This document shows positions 1 through 5,676 of a DNA stretch of 12,623 nt, piece by piece. Below the pieces are notes generated by a model. The model did no database searches, was not told the DNA's origin, and saw nothing but the letters and a program-made list of their open reading frames with translations. Source of the DNA: UMGS1532 sp045594795 (GTDB taxonomy: Bacteria; Bacillota; Clostridia; Oscillospirales; Acutalibacteraceae); contig JAZNZF010000037.1 of the NCBI GenBank assembly GCA_045594795.1, forward strand, positions 1 to 12,623, given 5' to 3'. How positions within the stretch are numbered: position 1 is the first letter of the stretch; the number at the start of each line of letters is the position of its first letter. A program made the position numbers and the translations under genes.

Positions 1-35
1 AAAATATGCCCATTTGTGCAAAATGAACATATTTT
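1..35. terminator. Edge hairpin, possible terminator of the tmk-to-U32 operon
   Basis: The first 35 bases form a nearly complete inverted repeat. The outer arm AAAATATG (1-8) pairs with CATATTTT (28-35), the inner arm CATTT (11-15) pairs with AAATG (21-25), the loop is GTGCA, and a 2-by-2 mismatch separates the two stems. The hairpin lies about 40 bases beyond the stop of the U32 gene, whose transcript enters it from the right. The AAAATATG/CATATTTT arms give a U-rich 3' end on either strand, so it could work in both directions. The stem is AT-rich and therefore weak, and more arm sequence may lie outside the window. An operator for an unseen neighbour is the main alternative. Confidence 0.4.
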
Positions 36-77
36 ATAAGCATACATTTAACTGCCCGAATATTTAATTTTAAAAAT

Positions 78-1304
78 TTACGCCTTCATTCTTAAAAGCG
101 AGCCGTTTTTAACAGCCCTATTGCAAGGAATTTTAACCAAACTCATTGGTCGTGGTGCAGACTCAACCGCTTCACCCGATTGCTCAATAATTTTTTCAAC
201 CTTAAACTTGAACGGAACAGCCCTTGGCTCAAGACAATCAAGCTCACATCCGACAACAAATTTATTTTTCACCCTAACTAACAAGCACCCGTCCTCGTAG
301 CCCTCTACAATAGCAGCGACAGAGTAATCGCGAACATAACCCGCATTCTCATAGGTTTGTGAATTTTGGGGTTTGCCAAGATAAAAGCCTGTGGAATAGT
401 TACGGTGGCTGATTTTATTTAGTTCTTCGGTAACCCAAGTAGGAGTTGTATATCCGTCCGGGTCTGCTAAAAATGTATCTATTGCGCCGCGATATGCGTT
501 TGTGGTTACCGCGGTATAGTAATGCGACTTTGCCCTACCCTCAATTTTAAAGCTTGTTATTCCGCTTGCAACCATTTGAGGTATATGGTCAACCATACAC
601 AAGTCGTTTGCATTCAGTATATACGTACCTTTGTCGGTTTCGGTTATATCAAAATACTGACCTGGTCTTTTCTCTTCCATTAAGGAATAACTCCAACGGC
701 AAGGCTGTGCACAGTCGCCACGATTAGCGTCGCGCCCTGTCATATAGCTTGATAGCAAGCACCGAGCAGAAAATGAAACACACATAGCGCCGTGGGTAAA
801 AGCCTCAATTTCTAAATCAGCGGGGGTTTTCGCGCGAATTTCGGCAATTTCCTCAAGACTAAGCTCTCTTGCTACGACTATGCGGTTAGCGCCTAAGTTA
901 TGAAACGCACGTGCAGTTTCGTAATTAACAATTCCCGACTGCACAGAAATATGCAGTGATACCTTTGGTGCGTATTTTTTTATTAACTCCATTGTGCCAA
1001 GGTCGGAGGCAATTATGGCATCTACTCCCAATTCCGCCAATGCTGAAATATAATTTGGCAGCCGTGCCATTTCGGCATTATGCGGTAACGTATTGCAAGT
1101 AACATAAACCTTTACGTTTTTAGAATGGGCGTATTCTATGCCTTTTTTCATATCTTCCAAATTAAAGTTTGAAGCAGCCGTTCTCATCCCAAACTCTTCA
1201 CCCGCAAGATATACAGCATCGGCGCCGTAATCAACAGCCGCATATAATCGGCTCAAGTCCCCCGCAGGACAAAGCAACTCGGGTCGGTTCAATATAATTG
1301 ACAT
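78..1304 (-). CDS. U32 family (collagenase-like) protein, TrhP/YrrO-type tRNA hydroxylation factor
   Basis: The product is 408 residues from the chosen start. It carries the U32 signature at residues 167-185 (E-x-F-x2-G-A-M-C, then R-C-L-L-S). Four cysteines, C175, C182, C198 and C202, sit in the pattern typical of the family and could bind an iron-sulfur cluster. The N-terminal part (LLCPAGD near residues 10-16, then GADAVYLAG) matches the TIM-barrel-like core, and a C-terminal beta-rich domain follows after about residue 310. Characterised relatives (TrhP, RlhA) act in prephenate-dependent hydroxylation of tRNA U34 or 23S rRNA, so peptidase activity is doubtful. The usual Gly before the second signature Cys is Ala (A180). 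The start is the ATG at 1304: it has GGGGAGAGGA 9 nt upstream, whereas an in-frame ATG at 1325 lacks a good site and would overlap mltG. This is the last gene of the operon. The exact substrate is not decided. Confidence 0.88.
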   Translation of the reverse strand: MSIILNRPELLCPAGDLSRLYAAVDYGADAVYLAGEEFGMRTAASNFNLEDMKKGIEYAHSKNVKVYVTCNTLPHNAEMARLPNYISALAELGVDAIIASDLGTMELIKKYAPKVSLHISVQSGIVNYETARAFHNLGANRIVVARELSLEEIAEIRAKTPADLEIEAFTHGAMCVSFSARCLLSSYMTGRDANRGDCAQPCRWSYSLMEEKRPGQYFDITETDKGTYILNANDLCMVDHIPQMVASGITSFKIEGRAKSHYYTAVTTNAYRGAIDTFLADPDGYTTPTWVTEELNKISHRNYSTGFYLGKPQNSQTYENAGYVRDYSVAAIVEGYEDGCLLVRVKNKFVVGCELDCLEPRAVPFKFKVEKIIEQSGEAVESAPRPMSLVKIPCNRAVKNGSLLRMKA

Positions 1305-1309
1305 ACGAT

Positions 1310-2515
1310 TTAATCCTCTCCCCATTTGCCTTGTAACTGCAACGAATATATGGTTTGGTTATGTTCGTCTAAGGTTTTAGTGTAATAAAATTTAAAATCG
1401 GTATCGGTTACGAAATAGAAATATACCTTCTCCATTTTTTTATCAGGGAACAATGCCGCATCAATAGCAGCAACACTTGGTGCACACAGCGGTCCGGGTG
1501 GCAAACCCTCAATTTTGTTTGTATCAAAATTACCGCTACCATAAGGGTATTCGGCAGTTGGTGATGAACCAAGCATTTTAGGCTGGTCACCCCAATGTTT
1601 TAAACGATTATAAAACACCGCCGAAACCTTAGGCATCTCGTCATAATAGCCGCTACATTCAAGCTCTATGATAGACGCCATAGTTGTTATATCGTGAATA
1701 TTATAACCGAGCTCTTGAGCTCTTGCTTTATACTCGTCATTAAACTTAGCTTCAAAGTTCTGCAACATCTTATCTATAGCAAAGTGTGCGCCTTCTTGCG
1801 ATTCCCAAACATAGAATTCATAGGTATCTGGGAATAAGTATCCTTCTAACCTATAATGCACCTTCATTTCAGGGATGTCTTTAATAAAGCTATATTTAAA
1901 ATCGCCATGCTCTACTTCATTAATAAACTCAGCACGACTGCAAACCTTTTTCTCTTCTAAAAGTTTAGCTATGTCATCAATAGTTGCCATTTCGGGAATA
2001 GTTACCGTAACAGTTTCCATACTATAGCCTTCAACCGTGGTGAACTCAGCTATGATTCCGCTATAGCCAACATCGGTGTTAAATGTATGTGCACCTTTAG
2101 TAAATAGCTCGTAATAGCCTTTGGTATCTGCATAAAATTTAAATAAAAAAGGGAAACGAATTGCGCCCTTTTCTTTTAACTCGTTAGCAATTGCATCGAG
2201 TGATTCGTTCTCTTCAATAGTAACGGTTATTTTTTTAGAACCGCCGAGTCCCATATAATCAATTACACAAAAGATTCCGCCGATAGCAAGGGTTGCCGAA
2301 ACTAACAGTATGCACGCAGCCCAAATAATTGTGCGAACAACTCCGCGCTTGTTCTTTTTGGACTTTGTTTTTTGGGGCTCTTCTTTTTTCTCAATGCCGC
2401 CATCATCAATAACAAAGCCGCTACCGATAACAAATTCATCGTTAACGTTTGGTGCTTCTGTAGGATTAACGTTTCGATTATCATCTTGTTGTGATGGTTT
2501 GTTAAAATTATCCAT
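1310..2515 (-). CDS. mltG: Endolytic murein transglycosylase MltG (YceG family)
   Basis: This 401-residue membrane protein should cleave nascent peptidoglycan strands and so terminate glycan chains. Residues 1-58 are a polar, probably disordered cytoplasmic tail ending in a Lys-rich stretch (KSKKNKRG). One membrane segment follows at about 59-87, then a LysM-like region at about 95-190 and the catalytic YceG domain at about 220-395. Conserved motifs include LEGYLFPDTY (around 223-232), MASIIELE (279-286, with E284 the likely catalytic acid by position), VFYNRLK, GLPPGPL and a C-terminal EHNQTI. The familiar SDPT motif reads SSPT here. The ATG has AAAGGGGA about 5 nt upstream and overlaps the end of the folate cyclo-ligase gene by 8 nt. 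In Bacillus mltG (yrrL) also lies near U32 genes. Confidence 0.93.
   Translation of the reverse strand: MDNFNKPSQQDDNRNVNPTEAPNVNDEFVIGSGFVIDDGGIEKKEEPQKTKSKKNKRGVVRTIIWAACILLVSATLAIGGIFCVIDYMGLGGSKKITVTIEENESLDAIANELKEKGAIRFPFLFKFYADTKGYYELFTKGAHTFNTDVGYSGIIAEFTTVEGYSMETVTVTIPEMATIDDIAKLLEEKKVCSRAEFINEVEHGDFKYSFIKDIPEMKVHYRLEGYLFPDTYEFYVWESQEGAHFAIDKMLQNFEAKFNDEYKARAQELGYNIHDITTMASIIELECSGYYDEMPKVSAVFYNRLKHWGDQPKMLGSSPTAEYPYGSGNFDTNKIEGLPPGPLCAPSVAAIDAALFPDKKMEKVYFYFVTDTDFKFYYTKTLDEHNQTIYSLQLQGKWGED
1314..1323 (-). promoter_or_regulatory. Ribosome binding site that sets the U32 start
   Basis: On the minus strand GGGGAGAGGA ends 9 nt before the ATG at 1304. It lies inside the last codons of mltG, so translation of the two genes is probably coupled. 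The upstream in-frame ATG at 1325 has only AAGGCAA before it. Confidence 0.6.
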
Positions 2516-3095
2516 TATTATCCCCTTTCGTTTTTCTTACCTTATTTTCGGTTATAACGTACGAGCATCTATAATCGTATTTATTATGTAATACCTTAAA
2601 GTAAAAATCACTTTCATAACAAAGCATTACCGTTTTTGCCTTACTGCCATTTAAATATCTATCGTAATATCCCTTGCCATAACCTACCCTATAGCCAAAG
2701 ATATCGGCCGCAAGAGCTGGCACAACCATTAAAGAGCATTCAGTAATATCAGCAAGGGGTAAATTATCCATAGGCTCCATAATGCCAAAGCTGCCTTCTT
2801 TAAGTTGTGCCGCCGAAGTAATGTATCTGAACTGCATTTTAGTACCGCTTAAACATTTTGGCACAGCAACCCTTTTGCCCTGCTTTAGTGCGTTTTCAAT
2901 AACTCCAAAAGTATCAATTTCCGAAGATTTTGATACGTACACAAACAATGTTTTCGCTTCTTTGTAACAATCTAAGTTAATAAGATTATTTAAAATTTTT
3001 AATTCTTTTTCTTGCTTGATTTCTCGGCACAGGCTTTTGCGAAAGTCCTTAGCTTTAATCCGTGCCTGTTTTTTTGTTATAAAAATTAAATGCAT
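2508..3095 (-). CDS. 5-formyltetrahydrofolate cyclo-ligase (5,10-methenyl-THF synthetase)
   Basis: The 195-residue product belongs to the ATP-dependent family that converts 5-formyl-THF to 5,10-methenyl-THF, returning a storage or inhibitory folate to the one-carbon pool. The N-terminus (KKQARIKAKDFRKSL, 8-22) is the usual basic helix. The family hallmark lies at residues 124-148: VVPALA, D131, G134, then GYGKGYYDRYL. The Lys at 141 stands where many homologues have Gly. The length is normal. The ATG lies inside the end of the DJ-1 gene (10-nt overlap) with AAGGA about 10 nt upstream, and the stop overlaps the mltG start, so translational coupling on both sides is likely. Its place two genes after tmk fits a link to thymidylate and folate metabolism, which is inference. 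Confidence 0.92.
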   Translation of the reverse strand: MHLIFITKKQARIKAKDFRKSLCREIKQEKELKILNNLINLDCYKEAKTLFVYVSKSSEIDTFGVIENALKQGKRVAVPKCLSGTKMQFRYITSAAQLKEGSFGIMEPMDNLPLADITECSLMVVPALAADIFGYRVGYGKGYYDRYLNGSKAKTVMLCYESDFYFKVLHNKYDYRCSYVITENKVRKTKGDNNG

Positions 3096-3625
3096 TGCAT
3101 TGTTTTCCTTAAGTTATCCGCCAAACCTTTATCTTTTATAAACTCTACAATTTTAAATCCGAATTCAAGACTTACACCTGCGCCCTTAGCGGTAATAACA
3201 TTAGCATCACCTACAACACCAAATTCAATAATTTCTGCACCCTTAAGCTCACTTTCAAAGCCAGGAAAACAGGTTGCCTTTTTGCCAACTAATATTCCTA
3301 AATGTCCAAGGATTAATGGGGCTGCGCAAATGGCTGCAACTAATAAATTATTATTAGCGGCATACTTTACACATTCGATTACAGTATCATTCTTTTCAAG
3401 GTTAGTAGTCCCTGGCATTCCACCGGGTAAAACAACACCCGAAACATCAGAAACAGAAATTTCATCAATACCCAAATCAGCAAAAACACTAATACCGTGA
3501 CTGCCAATTACAGTACACCCTGTTACACCAACCGTTTTAACTTCTATTTCAGCTCTACGCAATACATCGAGTGTAGCCAATGCTTCGGTTTCTTCAAACC
3601 CATCAGCTAAAAACATATAAATCAT
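3086..3625 (-). CDS. DJ-1/PfpI family protein (DJ-1 subfamily)
   Basis: The 179-residue single-domain protein has the DJ-1 layout: MFLADGFEETEALATLDVLR at 4-23, PGGMPG at 67-72, and the nucleophile elbow AAICAAP with Cys at 100. By alignment to DJ-1, E14 matches the Glu that lowers the cysteine pKa and C100 matches the reactive cysteine. The next motif GKKATCFPGFE is typical of bacterial members. Relatives are described as glyoxalases/deglycases or redox-sensing chaperones; the exact activity is debated and cannot be read from sequence. The start ATG has AGGGAGA 5 nt upstream. It begins one base after the tmk stop and ends inside the next gene, so it belongs to the operon. Extra cysteines (C37, C85, C119, C178) are present. 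Confidence 0.9.
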   Translation of the reverse strand: MIYMFLADGFEETEALATLDVLRRAEIEVKTVGVTGCTVIGSHGISVFADLGIDEISVSDVSGVVLPGGMPGTTNLEKNDTVIECVKYAANNNLLVAAICAAPLILGHLGILVGKKATCFPGFESELKGAEIIEFGVVGDANVITAKGAGVSLEFGFKIVEFIKDKGLADNLRKTMQCI

Positions 3626-3626
3626 A

Positions 3627-4298
3627 TTATTCTCCCTTAATTATATTAAGCGAAATATTAAATATCTCGTCTGATATATCCTCAATGGAACGAATTTTTC
3701 CGTTCTTTACACAGTCAACTACCTTCCAACCGTAATTTTCTGATGCAAATTGTGCGGCTTCGCGACAAAGGGCTTGATATTCTCTGTCTTTTTCGTGTAT
3801 ATCCATTTTTTGAGGGTCGCCCTCGTAACGCTTCATTAAAAGTGTTTCGGCGTACTCTTGTGGCATATTAAGGTAAATGACCGCGTCGGGTTTAGGAATT
3901 GACATTTTGGTATATTCAAAATCAAAAAGCCAGTTTGAGAACTCACGCCATTCATTCTTAGGTAATTTAGAACATTGATGGACAAGATTCGAGGTAACAT
4001 ACCTACCGCAAATAATAGGATTGCCTATCTTGTAATCCTTTTCCCAATCCTCTTTAAAGCTTGCAAATCTATCAACGGCATACAAAGTAGAAGCAGCAAA
4101 GGCATTTACATCACCAGGCTTTTTACCAAAGTTACCGTTAAGATACATTTTTACGGGCTGACAAGCGGGCGAGGAATAATTAGGGAAAGGTATATTTCTA
4201 CAGTTAATACCGCTTTCCTTTAATCGTTTTACAAGTAGTTCAAGTTGAGTTGATTTACCGCAACCATCAAGACCCTCTATAACAATTAGCTTACCCAC
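3627..4298 (-). CDS. tmk: Thymidylate kinase
   Basis: This enzyme phosphorylates dTMP to dTDP. From the chosen GTG start the protein is 223 residues: MGKLIVIEGLDGCGKSTQ has the P-loop at 9-16, PFPNY at 37-41 resembles the dTMP-site region, and a charged lid lies near KRYEGDPQKMD. The usual Asp-Arg-Tyr motif after the second strand reads GRY (98-100) in GRYVTSNLVHQCSKLP. This stretch resembles a clostridial branch with NRY/DRY-TTSN-HQ-SKLP rather than the classical DRYxxSxxAYQ branch, so the Asp-to-Gly change deserves a check. The start is placed at 4298 because AGGTGA lies 5 nt upstream; an in-frame GTG at 4307 overlaps that site and has none of its own. First gene of the operon, with a promoter about 70-100 nt upstream. 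Confidence 0.9.
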   Translation of the reverse strand: MGKLIVIEGLDGCGKSTQLELLVKRLKESGINCRNIPFPNYSSPACQPVKMYLNGNFGKKPGDVNAFAASTLYAVDRFASFKEDWEKDYKIGNPIICGRYVTSNLVHQCSKLPKNEWREFSNWLFDFEYTKMSIPKPDAVIYLNMPQEYAETLLMKRYEGDPQKMDIHEKDREYQALCREAAQFASENYGWKVVDCVKNGKIRSIEDISDEIFNISLNIIKGE

Positions 4299-4303
4299 AT
4301 AAT

Positions 4304-4309
4304 TCACCT
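4304..4309 (-). promoter_or_regulatory. Ribosome binding site that sets the tmk start
   Basis: AGGTGA on the minus strand is 5 nt from the GTG at 4298. The GTG at 4307 is part of this site, so choosing it as start would put the ribosome site inside the gene. The resulting N-terminus (MGKLIVIEGLDG) is the normal tmk beginning. Confidence 0.7.
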
Positions 4310-4374
4310 ACAATTTAATTTTAAATTAATTACCGAAACTTTGTCACAATACTTAACTTAATTAACCGATATCC

Positions 4375-4403
4375 ATTATACCAAAAAATATTGTTAATAT
4401 CAA
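4375..4403 (-). promoter_or_regulatory. Sigma-A-type promoter of the tmk operon
   Basis: On the minus strand the -35 box TTGATA (4398-4403) is followed after 17 nt by a perfect -10 box TATAAT (4375-4380). Transcription would begin near 4368, leaving an AT-rich leader of about 70 nt before the GTG start. No strong hairpin is seen in the leader. Confidence 0.75.
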
Positions 4404-4406
4404 CAA
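4391..4406. repeat. 16-bp near-palindrome over the tmk -35 box
   Basis: TTGTTAATATCAACAA matches its own reverse complement at 14 of 16 positions. It covers the -35 box of the tmk promoter and lies in the 200-bp divergent region shared with prs. A dimeric repressor site is possible, but in such AT-rich DNA chance is a real alternative. Confidence 0.3.
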
Positions 4407-4471
4407 AAGGTTAATAAATATGACGATTTTTTAATAAATGCAAATTTATACTTTATTAATTTAAAATTATA

Positions 4472-4480
4472 TGTTAATAT
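4472..4480 (+). promoter_or_regulatory. Possible extended -10 promoter for prs
   Basis: TGTTAATAT has the extended TG element followed by a four-of-six -10 box. A -35 region with 17-nt spacing (TTTATT, 4452-4457) is poor. The start of transcription would be near 4487, just before the strong GGAGGAG ribosome site at 4500-4506. Other AT-rich hexamers in this stretch could serve instead. Confidence 0.35.
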
Positions 4481-4514
4481 ATTATTTAGGAAAATAAACG
4501 GAGGAGACAAAATT

Positions 4515-5636
4515 ATGGCACAAAACAAACATACACCCTTTGGCGATCTTGCTATTATTCCGCTTAAGGGTTGCGAAAAATTTGCCGAAAAGGTTGACTA
4601 TTATCTTTTGCAATGGAGAGGAATGCCCGACGAGCACACCTACATTGTAAAGCCCGACTGCCCACGCTTTGGCACAGGCGAAGGTAAAGCAGTTTTAAAG
4701 CACACAGCCAGAGGTCTTGATGCTTACATAGTTGTTGATTGCTTTAACTACGGCGAAACCTACGAAATGTATGGACAGCAAGTACCAATGAGTCCTGACG
4801 ACCATTTTCAAGATTTAAAAAGGGTTATATCTGCACTTGGCGGTAAAGCAAGAAGACTTACGGTTGTTATGCCAATGCTTTACGAAGGAAGACAGCATCG
4901 CAGAACTGCGCGTGAATCACTTGACTGCGCAATGGCCTTGCAGGAGATAGTGGCAATGGGCGTTTCTAACATTATTACCTTCGATGCACACGACCCAAGA
5001 ATTGCAAACGCTATCCCACTTGGTGGCTTTGATAATGTTCAGGCAACCTACCAAATGATAAAGGCAATGCTTAAAACTGTGCCCGATATTAAATTAGACC
5101 GCGACCACGCAATGATTGTCTCCCCCGACGAAGGCGGTATGTCAAGGTGTATTTACTACTCCTCAGTTTTAGGCTTAGAGCTTGGTATGTTCTATAAGCG
5201 CCGCAATTATTCAAAAATTGTTAACGGTAGAAACCCTATTGAAGCACACGAATTCCTTGGTAATGATATCTCGGGCAAGGACGTAATTATTGTTGACGAT
5301 ATGATTGCTTCGGGCGACTCGATGCTTGATATCGCAACAAAGCTTAAAGGCATGGGTGCTAAGCGCATATTTATGTTCTCAACCTTCGGCCTTTTCACAA
5401 GCGGCTACGAGCAGTTTGATAAGTTCTATAAAGAGGGCTTAATTGATAAGGTGTTTACCACAAACCTTATTTACACAAGACCCGAGCAATTAGAGAAGGA
5501 TTGGTACGTAAGCGTTGATATGTCCAAATACATAGCATACTTAGTTGATACACTTAACTATGATAATTCTATCAGTCAGCTTCTCAACCCCGTTGAAAGA
5601 ATTAAGGCTATTATGCAAAAGTACAACCAAATCTAA
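4515..5636 (+). CDS. prs: Ribose-phosphate pyrophosphokinase, long divergent type
   Basis: The product should make PRPP from ribose 5-phosphate and ATP for nucleotide, His and Trp synthesis. At 373 residues it is longer than the usual 310-320. Recognisable landmarks are GRQHRR (125-130, matching the RQDRK ATP-contact region), FDAHDPRIANAIP (156-168), PDEGG (204-208), YKRR (227-230) and the PRPP loop VDDMIASGDS (260-269). In standard enzymes that loop reads close to DDMIDTGGT, so the phosphate-binding part is altered. The C-terminal tail after about residue 320 is also unlike the classical form. This long type is found in Clostridia and is commonly annotated as PRPP synthetase. The start ATG follows GGAGGAG by 8 nt. 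It is transcribed alone and ends at a bidirectional terminator. Activity and oligomeric control by ADP are inferred only from the family. Confidence 0.88.
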   Translation: MAQNKHTPFGDLAIIPLKGCEKFAEKVDYYLLQWRGMPDEHTYIVKPDCPRFGTGEGKAVLKHTARGLDAYIVVDCFNYGETYEMYGQQVPMSPDDHFQDLKRVISALGGKARRLTVVMPMLYEGRQHRRTARESLDCAMALQEIVAMGVSNIITFDAHDPRIANAIPLGGFDNVQATYQMIKAMLKTVPDIKLDRDHAMIVSPDEGGMSRCIYYSSVLGLELGMFYKRRNYSKIVNGRNPIEAHEFLGNDISGKDVIIVDDMIASGDSMLDIATKLKGMGAKRIFMFSTFGLFTSGYEQFDKFYKEGLIDKVFTTNLIYTRPEQLEKDWYVSVDMSKYIAYLVDTLNYDNSISQLLNPVERIKAIMQKYNQI

Positions 5637-5637
5637 T

Positions 5638-5676
5638 AAAAATGCTGCTTTACTGTTATCGTAAAGCAGCATTTTT
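5638..5676. terminator. Bidirectional intrinsic terminator between prs and clpC
   Basis: TGCTGCTTTAC (5643-5653) pairs perfectly with GTAAAGCAGCA (5661-5671) around a 7-nt loop. A run of five A precedes the stem and a run of five T follows it, so each strand ends in a U-tract. It starts right after the prs stop and ends one base before the clpC stop, serving both convergent units. Confidence 0.93.

Noticed and set aside
3090..3500. Plus-strand frame of 136 codons across the DJ-1 gene
   Set aside because: It is antisense to a well-conserved gene, with low-complexity Ser/Pro/Thr translation and no ribosome site.
4299..4307. GTG at 4307 as start of tmk, and likewise GTG at 9341 for mcsA
   Set aside because: Each GTG is part of an AGGTG ribosome site that fits the next in-frame start, and those starts give the standard N-termini.
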